Below, piece after piece: positions 44,315 through 53,882 of a stretch of DNA of 64,000 nucleotides. The notes below the pieces were generated by a model that had not been told where the DNA came from, made no database searches, and was given only the letters and a program-made list of their open reading frames with translations. Location of the stretch: NCBI RefSeq assembly GCF_030123065.1, contig NZ_CP126093.1, forward strand, positions 376,001-440,000. The letters run 5' to 3'. Made by a program: the position numbers and the translations under genes. The stretch comes from Neobacillus sp. DY30 (GTDB lineage: Bacteria > Bacillota > Bacilli > Bacillales > Cytobacillaceae). Within the stretch, counting starts at the first letter, position 1; the number at the start of each line of letters is the position of its first letter.

Positions 44315-44746
44315 TTGAAAAAGCAGAGTGTGGAGGAAGTCCTTCAACAGGGGATTCATGGTCCTTTGGAAACGAAGCCGGATGAAAGACGAGAATTTTT
44401 AGGAACATTACGAGAACGCATTATTCTTGCTCTTAAGAAAAACCAAGTGGCGGAAACAATGATATATCCTCAAGTAGAGAGGGAAATGAAAAAAAATCCC
44501 CAGGCGAATCTCTTATTAAATGGAAATATCGAGTACGCAGCTTTATCAAAATATGTAAAGTTGGCGGCTAAACACAAGATTGAACATAAGATTGTAACCA
44601 ATAAGGAACGCGATACGGATATAGGCCTATTGCTCGCAATGGACCATGCAATTGATAAAGAAGATATTTACATCACCAAAAAAGAAATCAGTCAGCCGGA
44701 ACCCCCAAAAAGTAAAGGTCTATTTGCGAAGTTATTTAAAAGATAA
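44315..44746 (+). CDS. yueI: YueI family protein (DUF1694)
   Basis: This is a 143-residue soluble protein of the YueI family. It is recognisable from the GIHGPLETKPDERREFLGTL start, the RERIILALKKNQV helix and the central NPQANLLLNGNIEYAALSKY region. The function is unknown. The start is TTG, 11 bases after GGAG. In Bacillus subtilis yueI lies next to the nicotinamide salvage genes pncA and pncB; here those are 14 kb away at 58425-60501. Confidence 0.85.
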   Translation: MKKQSVEEVLQQGIHGPLETKPDERREFLGTLRERIILALKKNQVAETMIYPQVEREMKKNPQANLLLNGNIEYAALSKYVKLAAKHKIEHKIVTNKERDTDIGLLLAMDHAIDKEDIYITKKEISQPEPPKSKGLFAKLFKR

Positions 44747-44756
44747 TAGCCAAAAA

Positions 44757-44788
44757 GCAAAAGCAGTCAATAGGACTGCTTTTTACTA
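44757..44788 (+). terminator. Terminator after yueI
   Basis: AAAGCAGTC and GGACTGCTTT pair around AATA and run into TTACT. The following gap, 44789-45007, holds only a possible 9-codon reading frame at 44899. Confidence 0.75.
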
Positions 44789-45007
44789 TTTTTAAGGTTA
44801 ATCGAGTTGGACTAATATTTGGGTATAACTGGAATTAAACGGAAAATTAGAATATTATAAAATTAGATCCATTTATAAGGGGGACAGGAGAACTCATAAT
44901 GGAAACGAAAGGAAAAATGGTCAGGTAAGGTATCGGGATAAAGTCCCTGTACTTTTCACAAGAGATTACTAGATTACTAAACTCTGACCAAGTCTAGGAG
45001 GAGAATT

Positions 45008-45553
45008 ATGAGAAAAGGTAAGGTTCTTTTTATCACGATTGTTTTAATGCTTATTCTTACGGGATGCAAATATCCAACGCTGGAAAAGGCGATTGCTGAA
45101 ACGATTCCATTTGAAGTCCAAGATGTTTTGTACAAGACGAAAAGCAATGGTATCACGATTGTTCTATACACTACCAAAGCCGAAGGAAAAGAAGTAGAAC
45201 ATATAAAAGAGCCGGTTCTGGGTGTCTCTTTTTTCGAGGGGAATGATGAAAAGGGATGGAAAAATGATGGTCCAAATGGCTGGGAACATGCAGAGAGCGA
45301 AACCTATTCCATTTACCATGAAAATTACACAAAGTATGATGAAAAAGGAAATGTTCTTAAAGATATATACGTAGTATTTGGAGAAATCAATAATGAAAAC
45401 ATAACTACCATTGAAATAGCCTATCAGGATACTGAAGATTATAAAAAAGCAAAGATGATTAAGAAAGATGGAAAACGGTACTATGTGGGACTTGGCTTCC
45501 GTCCAAAGGTTAGAGCATTAAATAGTAATGGAGAGGTTATTCCGCAACAATAA
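45008..45553 (+). CDS. Hypothetical lipoprotein
   Basis: This is a 181-residue protein with a lipoprotein signal: MRKGKVLFITIVLMLILTGC, lipobox LTGC with Cys20. The mature part is charged, with EVEHIKEPVLGVSFFEGNDE and an aromatic-rich middle (GWKNDGPNGWEHAESETYSI). I do not recognise a family. AGGAGGAG is close to the ATG. It is monocistronic, preceded by a leader region and followed by a strong terminator. Confidence 0.75.
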   Translation: MRKGKVLFITIVLMLILTGCKYPTLEKAIAETIPFEVQDVLYKTKSNGITIVLYTTKAEGKEVEHIKEPVLGVSFFEGNDEKGWKNDGPNGWEHAESETYSIYHENYTKYDEKGNVLKDIYVVFGEINNENITTIEIAYQDTEDYKKAKMIKKDGKRYYVGLGFRPKVRALNSNGEVIPQQ

Positions 45554-45576
45554 TCAATACATAATTAGAGCGAAAA

Positions 45577-45605
45577 CAACAGGAGCAAAATGCTCCTGTT
45601 TTTTG
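45577..45605 (+). terminator. Terminator after the lipoprotein gene
   Basis: ACAGGAGCA and TGCTCCTGT form a 9-bp perfect stem around AAA, followed by TTTTTG. Confidence 0.88.
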
Positions 45606-45655
45606 TGCTTACCAATCTAAAAACACTTAACCTGTCTATACTGATAAAGCAATTA

Positions 45656-45685
45656 TTGCGGTAAAGCGGAAAAGTCTGGTATTAT
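45656..45685 (+). promoter_or_regulatory. Probable gatCAB promoter
   Basis: TTGCGG at 45656-45661 and TATTAT at 45680-45685 are separated by 18 bp, about 45 bp before the gatC start. Confidence 0.55.
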
Positions 45686-45729
45686 CAATAATAAATTAAC
45701 TAAGACCAAAAGGGATTGGAGGATATAAA

Positions 45730-46023
45730 ATGACACGAATTTCAAACGAGCAGGTTAAGCATGTTGCCAACCTTGCAAGGTTAGCAATAACGGAGGATGA
45801 AGCTGAAATCTTCACAAAGCAACTTGACGCGATTATTACATTCGCAGAACAGTTAAACGAGCTGGATACGACAAATATTGAACCTACTTACCATGTGCTC
45901 GATATGAAAAATGTATTCCGTGAGGACATTAAGGAAACGGGATTGCCTCGTGAAGAAGTATTAAAAAATGCACCTGACCATCAGGATGGCCAAATTAAAG
46001 TTCCAGCGATTATAGGGGAGTAA
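45730..46023 (+). CDS. gatC: Glu-tRNA(Gln)/Asp-tRNA(Asn) amidotransferase subunit C
   Basis: GatC is the small subunit that helps assemble the GatCAB complex, which converts misacylated Glu-tRNA(Gln) or Asp-tRNA(Asn) to the correct Gln or Asn form. The 97-residue protein has the family pattern [34 protein letters not shown] and [14 protein letters not shown] precedes the ATG. It is first in the gatCAB operon. Confidence 0.95.
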   Translation: MTRISNEQVKHVANLARLAITEDEAEIFTKQLDAIITFAEQLNELDTTNIEPTYHVLDMKNVFREDIKETGLPREEVLKNAPDHQDGQIKVPAIIGE

Positions 46024-46059
46024 ATCCTAGCCGAAGGAGCTAACTAAAGGAGGGAAAAC

Positions 46060-47517
46060 ATGAGCTTATTTGATTATAAAGTTTCAGATCTTCATGAACT
46101 TTTACATAAAAAGGAATTAAAGGTTACTGATCTTGTAGAAGAGTCTTATAAACGTATTACCCAAGTAGAAGGAAAAGTTCAGGCATTTTTAACATTGGAC
46201 GAAGAGAGAGCCCGGCAAACAGCCAGTTCCCTTGATGACAAGCTTGCCACTGACTCCCAAAAGGGTTTGTTATTTGGGATGCCAATTGGAGTAAAGGATA
46301 ATATTGTCACTAAAGGACTTCGGACCACCTGTGCTAGTAAGATTCTAGAAAATTTTAATCCCATTTATGATGCTACTGTTGTTCAGAAACTTCAGCAGCA
46401 AGAAACAATAACAATTGGTAAGTTAAACATGGATGAGTTCGCAATGGGCTCTTCAAACGAAAATTCTCACTATCAAAAGACTCGCAATCCTTGGGACTTA
46501 GATAGGGTACCAGGCGGTTCATCAGGCGGCTCTGCTGCTTCCGTTGCGGCAGGAGAAGTTCTATTTTCACTTGGTTCCGATACAGGGGGATCCATCAGGC
46601 AGCCAGCAGCTTTTTGCGGGGTAGTAGGGTTAAAGCCGACATATGGACGAGTATCCCGCTTTGGACTAGTGGCATTTGCATCGTCCCTAGATCAAATTGG
46701 TCCTATTACCAGAACAGTTGAAGATAATGCCTATCTCCTGCAAGCTATATCTGGATTAGACCCAATGGATTCTACATCTGCAAATGTTCAGGTACCGAAT
46801 TTTGTGTCTGCTCTAAACGGTGATGTTAAAGGGCTAAAAATAGCTGTACCAAAAGAGTATCTTGGCGAGGGTGTGAATGAAAGTGTTCGTCAGTCGGTGC
46901 TCGATGCATTAAAAGTTCTTGAAAAGCAAGGGGCTGTTTGGGAAGAGGTTTCCTTACCTCACTCTAAATATGCATTAGCAGCCTACTATTTGCTTTCATC
47001 TTCGGAGGCGTCTGCCAATTTAGCCCGTTTTGACGGCGTTCGTTATGGTTACCGGACACCAAATGCGGATAATTTACTTGATTTATACAAGAAATCAAGA
47101 TCGGAAGGTTTTGGGGATGAAGTAAAACGCCGTATCATGCTCGGTACCTTTGCATTAAGTTCAGGTTATTACGATGCCTACTATAAAAAGGCACAGCAAG
47201 TCCGTACCTTAATTAAGAAGGATTTCGAAGATGTTTTTGAAAAATATGATGTCATCATTGGTCCAACGACTCCAACACCTGCCTTTAAAATCGGGGAAAA
47301 TATAGATGATCCATTGACCATGTATGTGAATGATATTTTAACGATTCCTGTAAACTTAGCTGGAGTACCAGGAATCTCTGTACCGTGTGGATTTGATCAT
47401 GGATTGCCGCTAGGTTTACAAATCATCGGCAAGCATTTTGATGAGGCGACCATTTACCGTGTCGCACATGCATTTGAACAGGCAACAGATTATCATAAAC
47501 AAAAGCCAGGACTATAG
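46060..47517 (+). CDS. gatA: Glu-tRNA(Gln)/Asp-tRNA(Asn) amidotransferase subunit A
   Basis: GatA is the amidase-signature subunit that releases ammonia from glutamine for GatB. The 485-residue protein has the catalytic triad of the family: Lys in GVKDNIV (about 80), cis-Ser and the nucleophilic Ser in the segment [17 protein letters not shown] (about 170-180), preceded by [22 protein letters not shown] lies eight bases before the ATG. It is 3 bp from gatB. Confidence 0.97.
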   Translation: MSLFDYKVSDLHELLHKKELKVTDLVEESYKRITQVEGKVQAFLTLDEERARQTASSLDDKLATDSQKGLLFGMPIGVKDNIVTKGLRTTCASKILENFNPIYDATVVQKLQQQETITIGKLNMDEFAMGSSNENSHYQKTRNPWDLDRVPGGSSGGSAASVAAGEVLFSLGSDTGGSIRQPAAFCGVVGLKPTYGRVSRFGLVAFASSLDQIGPITRTVEDNAYLLQAISGLDPMDSTSANVQVPNFVSALNGDVKGLKIAVPKEYLGEGVNESVRQSVLDALKVLEKQGAVWEEVSLPHSKYALAAYYLLSSSEASANLARFDGVRYGYRTPNADNLLDLYKKSRSEGFGDEVKRRIMLGTFALSSGYYDAYYKKAQQVRTLIKKDFEDVFEKYDVIIGPTTPTPAFKIGENIDDPLTMYVNDILTIPVNLAGVPGISVPCGFDHGLPLGLQIIGKHFDEATIYRVAHAFEQATDYHKQKPGL

Positions 47518-47529
47518 GAGGTGAATAAA

Positions 47530-48957
47530 ATGGAGTTTGAAACAGTAATTGGTCTTGAAGTTCATGTGGAGTTGAAAACAGATTCGAAGATCTTTTCAGC
47601 TAGCCCAAACCATTTCGGGGCTGAGCCAAATACAAATACAAGTGTCATTGATCTTGGATATCCCGGTGTGCTGCCGGTCTTAAATAAAAAAGCGGTTGAA
47701 TTCGGAATGAAGGCAGCCATGGCCTTAAATTGCCAAGTTGCCACTCATACAAAATTTGACCGTAAGAACTATTTCTATCCAGATAATCCAAAGGCCTATC
47801 AGATTTCTCAATTCGATAAGCCAATTGGGGAGCATGGCTGGATTGAAATTGAAGTAAATGGCTATACAAAACGAATTGGAATCACAAGGATTCACTTAGA
47901 AGAAGACGCCGGGAAACTAAGTCACGGGAATGGATATTCACTAGTCGACTACAACCGTCAGGGAACACCGCTTGTAGAAATCGTATCTGAACCTGATATC
48001 CGTACACCTGATGAGGCCTATGCTTATCTAGAAAAATTAAAATCGATTATTCAATATACGGGAGTATCAGATTGTAAGATGGAAGAAGGCTCTCTCCGTT
48101 GCGACGCCAATATATCCATTCGTCCGGTTGGACAAAAAGAGTTTGGAACGAAGACAGAATTAAAGAACTTAAACTCGTTCAATTTTGTTCGAAAAGGGCT
48201 TGAATTTGAAGAGAAAAGACAGCGTGAAGTTGTCTCTAACGGCGGAAAAATCGATCAGGAGACACGTCGATTTGATGAAGCGACTGGCGCTACACTGCTT
48301 ATGCGTGTAAAAGAAGGGTCCGATGATTATCGTTACTTCCCTGAACCAGATTTACTAGATATTTATATTGATGAGGAATGGAAAGCAAGAATAGCCACTG
48401 AAATACCAGAGCTTCCAGATCAGCGCCAAAAGCGCTATGTAGAAGAGCTAGGCTTACCTGTTTATGACGCCAAGGTTTTAACGGTAACGAAAGAAATGGC
48501 TGATTTCTTTGAAGGTACAGTAGCTGCTGGTGCAGAGGCGAAATTAGCTTCGAACTGGATTATGGGAGATGTATCTGCTTACCTGAATTCAGAAGGAAAA
48601 GAACTTCATCAAATTGCCTTAACACCTAAAAGCTTAGCAAGTATGATTAAGCTCATTACAAACGGAACGATTTCTTCAAAAATTGCTAAAACCGTTTTTA
48701 ATGAGTTGATTGAAAACGGCGGAGATGCTGAGAAAATTGTTAAAGAAAAAGGGCTCGTACAAATTTCAGATGAGGGAACATTGTTGAAAATCATTTCCGA
48801 AGTTCTCGATGCAAATCCACAATCCGTTGAAGATTTTAAAAATGGTAAAAATAAGGCAGTAGGTTTCCTTGTTGGGCAGCTAATGAAGGCTACAAAGGGA
48901 CAGGCAAACCCACAAATGGTAAATCAATTATTGCAGCAGGAATTAGGCAAACGATAA
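47530..48957 (+). CDS. gatB: Glu-tRNA(Gln)/Asp-tRNA(Asn) amidotransferase subunit B
   Basis: GatB activates the tRNA-bound carboxylate with ATP and accepts ammonia from GatA. From ATG 47530 the protein has 475 residues, starting [17 protein letters not shown]. Family motifs are [44 protein letters not shown] and the C-terminal YqeY-like tail domain. A GTG at 47521 lies inside AGGAGGTG and is rejected as the start. A terminator follows. Confidence 0.97.
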   Translation: MEFETVIGLEVHVELKTDSKIFSASPNHFGAEPNTNTSVIDLGYPGVLPVLNKKAVEFGMKAAMALNCQVATHTKFDRKNYFYPDNPKAYQISQFDKPIGEHGWIEIEVNGYTKRIGITRIHLEEDAGKLSHGNGYSLVDYNRQGTPLVEIVSEPDIRTPDEAYAYLEKLKSIIQYTGVSDCKMEEGSLRCDANISIRPVGQKEFGTKTELKNLNSFNFVRKGLEFEEKRQREVVSNGGKIDQETRRFDEATGATLLMRVKEGSDDYRYFPEPDLLDIYIDEEWKARIATEIPELPDQRQKRYVEELGLPVYDAKVLTVTKEMADFFEGTVAAGAEAKLASNWIMGDVSAYLNSEGKELHQIALTPKSLASMIKLITNGTISSKIAKTVFNELIENGGDAEKIVKEKGLVQISDEGTLLKIISEVLDANPQSVEDFKNGKNKAVGFLVGQLMKATKGQANPQMVNQLLQQELGKR

Positions 48958-48962
48958 ACGGC

Positions 48963-48995
48963 AAACAGGCAGATTCTACTCTGTCTGTTTTTTTG
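48963..48995 (+). terminator. Terminator after gatB
   Basis: AAACAGGCAGA and TCTGTCTGTTT form a stem around TTCTAC, followed by TTTTTTG. Confidence 0.85.
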
Positions 48996-49067
48996 TCGAA
49001 TCAATCATCGACTTATTCCGCATCATTTCCTGGGAAAAAGCTTTATTTCCTAAGGCTTTAAGCAAAA

Positions 49068-49408
49068 CTAATTAAACGTTTGATTAGACGACAAAAATCT
49101 ACCCTTTTTTGGAAATAAAGCCTTTTGCAATAGGCTTGAAAATCATTTTAATTAAACGTTTAATTAGTATAATTTGAGTGGTTTTTTGTCGAGTAGTTGA
49201 GTGAATTTCAAAATGATCAGATTTCAGGAAATAATAATATAAAAAGTGACAATAAATTCATGAAAAAAGCTATAGAAAGTAAGTGGTTATAAGGGTTTAT
49301 TCTAATTCTAATCAAACGATTGTTTAGTCGACAGAATTCCCCCCTTTTTTAAAGAAAAACTCTTTTAAAACAAAGGTTAAAGTCCATTTTAATCAAACGT
49401 TTGTGTAA
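49068..49408. repeat. Cluster of four 20-bp palindromes with AAACGTTT core
   Basis: Palindromes of the form CTAATyAAACGTTTrATTAG lie at 49068-49087, 49148-49167, 49308-49327 and 49389-49408, so the steps are 80, 160 and 81 bp. The second is a perfect 18-bp palindrome. The segments between sites 1-2 and sites 3-4 are themselves diverged copies (a C-run then T-run after a GAC motif). The region 48996-49442 lies between convergent genes and has no ORF. It looks like a set of TetR-type operators or a paired intergenic element; which cannot be told here. Confidence 0.75.
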
Positions 49409-49442
49409 TGGGAAAAGGAGAAATTTGCTGAATACCCCAATA

Positions 49443-49472
49443 GAAAAACGCTCGAACAATTACGAGCGTTTT
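49443..49472 (-). terminator. Terminator of the proline symporter gene
   Basis: On the minus strand, GAAAACGCTCG and CGAGCGTTTTT pair around TAATTGTT and end in T residues, just after the putP stop codon. Confidence 0.85.
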
Positions 49473-49481
49473 CTTCATGAC

Positions 49482-50960
49482 TTATTTTTGTTTTAATAAA
49501 CGTACACTTTCATCAAACTCTTTTTCAATGTCTTCATTTTTCTTATATGTGACTAAGCTTACGATTACAGCAACAACTAAGTTAAAAACAAATCCAGGAA
49601 CGATTTCATAAAGTGTTTCGCCAAGTCCAACGTTTTTCCAAACAATAACTGTTACAGCACCGACAATCATTCCGAAAAGGGCTCCCCAATTCGTAATCTT
49701 TTTCCAGAATAGACTTAAGAGAATGATTGGTCCGAAAGCGGCACCGAAGCCTGCCCATGCATAGGCAACTAGGTCTAATATCGTGCTGTTTTGTTTGAAA
49801 GCAAGTGCTGCTGCAACCACAGCAACAAGGAGAACGGCCATTCTACCTAAGAATACTAGATGCTTATCACTTGCATTTTTGTTCATAACCACTTTATATA
49901 AATCTTCTACAAGTGCACTAGAAGTAACGATTAATTGAGAAGAAATCGTACTCATTATCGCAGCAAGAATAGCAGCTAATGCAAAACCTGCAAACAATGG
50001 ATGAAACAAAATTTGACTTAATTCAATAAAAACGGCTTCAGGATTTTCCAATACATGCTGCGGATTCTGATGAAAGTAGGCTATTCCGATTAATCCTGTA
50101 AAGATTGTACCAATAAGCGAAATAATCATCCAGCTCATACCAATACGACGGGCACTTTTTGTTTCATTAATCGTTTTGATTGCCATAAAGCGGACGATGA
50201 TATGCGGCTGGCCAAAATACCCAAGTCCCCACGCCATTGCAGAAACAATACCTAAAAAGGTCGTTCCTTTTAATAAATCAAGTTTAGAAGGATCGATTGC
50301 TCTGATGGTATCAAACGTTTCGCTAGGACCACCAGTACTAAAGATTCCAATTGCCGGAATAAGTAAAAGGGCAATAAGCATCATTAATCCTTGGATAAAG
50401 TCCGTATAACTTACTGCTAAAAAGCCGCCAAATAAAGTATAGGCAACGACAACGCCGCCAACGATATAAAGACCTGTATGGTAGCTTGTGCCGAATGAAC
50501 TTTCAAAAAAGACGGCACCTGAAACCATCCCCGAAGAAACATAAAAAGTAAAGAATATGAGTATAACGATACCAGATACAATTCGGAGTAGTTTCGTGTC
50601 ATCTTTAAATCGATTTTCAAGATAGCTTGGAATTGTAATAGAATCATTGGCAACCTGTGTATAAGAGCGCAGCCGAGGTGCAACCAATAACCAGTTAAGG
50701 TAAGCGCCAATTGTTAAACCAATGGCAATCCAGGCATCCGCTAAACCGGTCACATAAATACCCCCAGGCAATCCCATTAATAACCAGCCGCTCATGTCTG
50801 CAGCCCCAGCACTTAAGGCAGTTACAGCGGGTCCTAAGGATCTTCCCCCTAGCATGTAATCCGTTAAATTGCTTGTTTTGCGATAAGAATACCAACCGAT
50901 GAAAAGCATCATTGCGATGTAAATTCCAATCGATACAAGCTGAAGTGTTTCAGTGGACAT
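49482..50960 (-). CDS. putP: Sodium/proline symporter (PutP/OpuE type)
   Basis: This 492-residue inner-membrane symporter takes up proline with sodium, for nutrition or osmoprotection. It has about 13 transmembrane helices of the sodium:solute symporter family. Visible features are MLGGRSLGPAVTALSAGAADMSGW with LLMGLPGGIYVTG after it, AYTLFGGFLAVSYTDFIQG and ATSSALVEDLYK-like SSQLIVTSSALVEDLYK. In Bacillus subtilis the osmotically induced relative OpuE is also beside gatCAB on the opposite strand, so an OpuE role is plausible. GGGGGAAAAAGT precedes the ATG. Confidence 0.93.
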   Translation of the reverse strand: MSTETLQLVSIGIYIAMMLFIGWYSYRKTSNLTDYMLGGRSLGPAVTALSAGAADMSGWLLMGLPGGIYVTGLADAWIAIGLTIGAYLNWLLVAPRLRSYTQVANDSITIPSYLENRFKDDTKLLRIVSGIVILIFFTFYVSSGMVSGAVFFESSFGTSYHTGLYIVGGVVVAYTLFGGFLAVSYTDFIQGLMMLIALLLIPAIGIFSTGGPSETFDTIRAIDPSKLDLLKGTTFLGIVSAMAWGLGYFGQPHIIVRFMAIKTINETKSARRIGMSWMIISLIGTIFTGLIGIAYFHQNPQHVLENPEAVFIELSQILFHPLFAGFALAAILAAIMSTISSQLIVTSSALVEDLYKVVMNKNASDKHLVFLGRMAVLLVAVVAAALAFKQNSTILDLVAYAWAGFGAAFGPIILLSLFWKKITNWGALFGMIVGAVTVIVWKNVGLGETLYEIVPGFVFNLVVAVIVSLVTYKKNEDIEKEFDESVRLLKQK

Positions 50961-51028
50961 ACTTTTTCCCCCTTTGTTATCTTAGAAAAAAATAAAATAA
51001 TCTTTTTTATATATAAAATATTCTATCA

Positions 51029-51053
51029 ACTAGTGAAAGCGATATCCACTAGT
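51029..51053. promoter_or_regulatory. Inverted repeat upstream of putP, candidate operator
   Basis: ACTAGTG and CACTAGT are perfect 7-bp arms around an 11-bp spacer. The site is about 70 bp upstream of the putP start codon and 115 bp before the divergent thioredoxin-like gene, so it could regulate either. Confidence 0.45.
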
Positions 51054-51168
51054 ATTTTTTTACTTTCGTAAAATAGGGTAAACTGCTTTTAGAATAGTAG
51101 TGAATCCTTTCATTTGTATCGAAGAAATGGAAGGGCTATGATAAAAGAAATAGAAGGGAGTGTTTGAT

Positions 51169-51720
51169 TTGCAATTAAATTCTTGGTTTCAAAAAGGGTT
51201 AACGAAAGATGAGTACATAAGTTCAATGACTCGAAATAAAGAAGAAATGACTTCTATTTATGATCGCTTTGAGTTAACAGAAGGAGATAAACAGAAACTC
51301 GAAGCAATCCAGTCAAAGAAATTACGAGCTATTGTACTGACAGAGGATTGGTGCGGTGACGCCATGCTAAACAATCCAGTATTGCTTAGATTAGCAGAAG
51401 CTGCTGGCATGGAGGTCCGGTTTGTTCTACGAGATCAGAACCTTGAACTTATGGACCAATATTTAACGAATGGCACCTCTAGAGCAATTCCTATTATTAT
51501 TTTCATTGATCAAGAAGGAAATGAAGTTGGAGTATGGGGACCACGAGCACCTGAAATGCAAGCTCTAGTGGAAAAGGGCCGTGCAGAACTGCCTGATAAA
51601 GATGCTCCGGATTTCCAAGAGAAGCAGATGGCATTGTATAAGCGTCTTGGTCAATCTTATCAGACGGACTCTTCTATTTGGCAAACAGTTGCAAACAGTA
51701 TTATGACCGTCTTATTGTAA
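51169..51720 (+). CDS. Thioredoxin-family protein
   Basis: This is a cytosolic protein of about 183 residues with a thioredoxin-like fold. The segment LRAIVLTEDWCGDAMLN (about 57-73) replaces the usual CxxC with a single Cys in WCGD, and the cis-Pro loop is likely SRAIPIIIFID, followed by GVWGPRAPEM. With one redox Cys it cannot act as a classical dithiol thioredoxin. A GTG at 51160 overlaps the AAGGGAG ribosome-binding site, so the TTG at 51169 is preferred. It is divergent from putP and followed by a terminator shared with plsY. Confidence 0.8.
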   Translation: MQLNSWFQKGLTKDEYISSMTRNKEEMTSIYDRFELTEGDKQKLEAIQSKKLRAIVLTEDWCGDAMLNNPVLLRLAEAAGMEVRFVLRDQNLELMDQYLTNGTSRAIPIIIFIDQEGNEVGVWGPRAPEMQALVEKGRAELPDKDAPDFQEKQMALYKRLGQSYQTDSSIWQTVANSIMTVLL

Positions 51721-51726
51721 AAATGA

Positions 51727-51757
51727 AAGATCCCTGGCTAATCGCCAGGGATTTTTA
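51727..51757. terminator. Bidirectional terminator between convergent genes
   Basis: ATCCCTGGC and GCCAGGGAT form a 9-bp perfect stem around TAATC, with T residues on the plus side and A/T-rich flank on the other. Confidence 0.85.
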
Positions 51758-52384
51758 TTACATTCTCAAGTTACCGTTTTTAGGTGGAATGCGGTCATTA
51801 ATTAAATTTTTATCATTTATTTTCGGTTCAATTCCTAGGATGAGATTTCGAATATTTGAGCGGTGAAGATAAATTAGAAATAAAGTAAAAAATAAGAAAA
51901 TAATTTCAAAATCAATTCCAGTTGAGGTATAAGAATAAATCATCAGGCTGACACCAACTGAGATGGAGCCTAAAAATACATACTTAGTTAAAAAAATAAC
52001 AAAAAAGAATGTAATATAGCTAACTAAAAGCAATGGAAAGCTTGCAACGGCCAAGGTTCCAGCAGTGGTGGCGATGGCTTTGCCCCCGCGAAAACCAGCA
52101 AATATAGGAAAACAATGTCCGATTACTGCCAACAGACCAAAGTAAAGTGGTTCAACATCAAGGTGAAAGTATATAGGAAGGTAGGCCGCGAGTGCACCTT
52201 TACCTATATCGACCAGTACCACGATAATCGCAGAACCTTTGCCGAGAACCCTTAACGTGTTAGTGGCACCGGGATTTTTGCTTCCATGGTCACGAATATC
52301 AATTCCGTAAACCAGCTTGCCCACAATTAGCGCAGTCGGAATGCTTCCAATTAAATAGGAGGAAAGGAGCAACAACCAGAGCAT
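51758..52384 (-). CDS. plsY: Glycerol-3-phosphate acyltransferase PlsY
   Basis: PlsY acylates glycerol-3-phosphate with acyl-phosphate, the first step of phospholipid synthesis, in the membrane. The 208-residue protein has five or six hydrophobic helices. The conserved motifs are SYLIGSIPTALIVGK, the first catalytic loop DIRDHGSKNPGATNTLRVLG, and the third loop GHCFPIFAGFRGGKAIATT. AAAGGAATGATGAA precedes the ATG. It is convergent with the thioredoxin-like gene and divergent from the methyltransferase. Confidence 0.94.
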   Translation of the reverse strand: MLWLLLLSSYLIGSIPTALIVGKLVYGIDIRDHGSKNPGATNTLRVLGKGSAIIVVLVDIGKGALAAYLPIYFHLDVEPLYFGLLAVIGHCFPIFAGFRGGKAIATTAGTLAVASFPLLLVSYITFFFVIFLTKYVFLGSISVGVSLMIYSYTSTGIDFEIIFLFFTLFLIYLHRSNIRNLILGIEPKINDKNLINDRIPPKNGNLRM

Positions 52385-52493
52385 TTCATCATTCCTTTGT
52401 CAGAATATCTTCTATTACAATAGCATTTTACCATACTTCAATGGTATGATTTTAATAATTCCTGAATTAGGAAATATTAAAGGGGCGACTAGA

Positions 52494-53276
52494 ATGGAAC
52501 AGATAGATTTTGGCCAAGTTGCTACAAGTTATGCAAAGGCAAGAGAAGATATTCCAGTAAGTTTAATGGATAGCCTTTATGTCCGGGGTATTTTTTTTGA
52601 TGGAAGAAAAGTTGCGGATATTGGCTGTGGCACTGGAGCCTTAACAAGGAAAATCGCTATGAGGAAAGCAGATGTTACAGGGGTAGATCCATCAAAAGAA
52701 TTACTACAACATGCAGTGGCGTTTAATAAGTCGAAAAGTTATACCATTCCCTATCTGCAAGGTACTTCTGAGAATACTGGATTAGATGATTCTAAGTTTG
52801 ATATCGTAACGGTTATGCGTGCCTGGCACTGGTTTGACCGTGATGCGGCAATGTCAGAATTGAAGCGAATATTAAAGGCAAAAGGGAAGTTGATTGTTAT
52901 AGATTCCGGTTTTCTTTCAGGAACACCAGTTGTTGAAAAGACGTTTGAAGTGCTATCAAGGTATGTAAGTGGAGGACTTAAACCGGCAGGGACAAAAGCA
53001 GAGGCTAGTCAGCGGATTAACGGCTTTCCGGCAGAGTGGTTCGAAGAATGGCAAACGAATGGGTTCGAGTTAAGGGATTTATATAAACTTAACTATAATG
53101 TTGCCTTTACAAAAGAGACATGGATAGAAAGAATGGAATCCATCTCCTGGCTTGCTGGATTGGAAAAGGATATTAGGAATAAGGCGCTGCAGGATTTAAC
53201 TGAATCCTTATCCGACAATGAAACGTTCGTAATTCCACACGAATGTAATGTTTGTATATTAAGACTTCAAGAATAG
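52494..53276 (+). CDS. Class I SAM-dependent methyltransferase
   Basis: The 260-residue protein has the SAM-binding motif I VADIGCGTGALTRKI at about 41-55, motif II VTGVDPSKELLQHA, and a post-motif region DIVTVMRAWHWFDRDAAMSE typical of the methyltransferase type 11/25 group. The C-terminal part, about residues 145-260, is the variable substrate-binding region. The substrate cannot be inferred. The ATG after AAAGGGGCG is chosen over an upstream ATG with no ribosome-binding site. It is divergent from plsY and ends at a terminator. Confidence 0.85.
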   Translation: MEQIDFGQVATSYAKAREDIPVSLMDSLYVRGIFFDGRKVADIGCGTGALTRKIAMRKADVTGVDPSKELLQHAVAFNKSKSYTIPYLQGTSENTGLDDSKFDIVTVMRAWHWFDRDAAMSELKRILKAKGKLIVIDSGFLSGTPVVEKTFEVLSRYVSGGLKPAGTKAEASQRINGFPAEWFEEWQTNGFELRDLYKLNYNVAFTKETWIERMESISWLAGLEKDIRNKALQDLTESLSDNETFVIPHECNVCILRLQE

Positions 53277-53283
53277 ATATCCC

Positions 53284-53312
53284 TAAAACGTGCGAGTCTA
53301 CCGCACGTTTTT
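53284..53312 (+). terminator. Terminator after the methyltransferase gene
   Basis: AAAACGTGCG and CGCACGTTTT pair around AGTCTAC and run into a T-stretch. Confidence 0.85.
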
Positions 53313-53440
53313 TAATGTTGTTTTTTCATTGGTTGGTACTCTCCAACAGAACAATAATTTTAGAAGTTTTAAAACGCAGATGATCGGACTCGGTTGCAAA
53401 AGGCTTCTTCTAAATATGGCCATGAAGATTAGTCCTAAGT

Positions 53441-53882
53441 AGAGGGCCTTAAGGACAAATCGCATGAGATATCAGAAAGATTTGTCCTTCATCGAGGGCC
53501 TTAAGGACAAATCGCATGAGATATCAGAAAGATTTGTCCTTCATCGAGGGTCTTAAGGACAAATCGGACGAGATATCAGAAAGATTTGTCCTTCATCGAG
53601 GATCTTAAGGACAAATCGGACGAGATATCAGAAAGATTTGTCCTTCATCGAGGGTCTTAAGGACAAATCGGACGAGATATCAGAAAGATTTGTCCTTCAT
53701 CGAGGATCTTAAGGACAAATCGGACGAGATATCAGAAAGATTTGTCCTTCATCGGGGGTCTTAAGGACAAATCGCACGAGGTGTCAGAAAGATTTGTCCT
53801 TCATCGAGGGTCTGAAGGACAAATCGGACGAGATGTTAGAAAGGTTTGTCCTTAAACGAGGATCTTGAGGACAAATCACAAG
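53441..53882. repeat. Tandem repeat array, eight and a half 52-nt units with long hairpins
   Basis: Units start at 53441, 53493, 53545, 53597, 53649, 53701, 53753 and 53805, with a partial unit from 53857. Each contains AAGGACAAATC and GATTTGTCCTT as perfect 11-bp inverted arms around a 17-nt loop; the variable bases are mostly in the loop and in the linker CGAGGGTCTT. The period is exactly 52 nt throughout. The array lies in the 800-bp gap 53277-54079 between the methyltransferase and the sigma-factor gene; the rest of the gap (53313-53440 and 53883-54079) is AT-rich and shows no ORF. Confidence 0.95.

Noticed and set aside
49130-49175. Promoter TTGAAA ... TATAAT within the palindrome cluster
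   Set aside because: The spacer is 26 bp, too long for a SigA promoter, and no gene follows.
53441-53882. Possible CRISPR array
   Set aside because: The units are direct tandem copies with no unique spacers, and no cas genes occur in the window.
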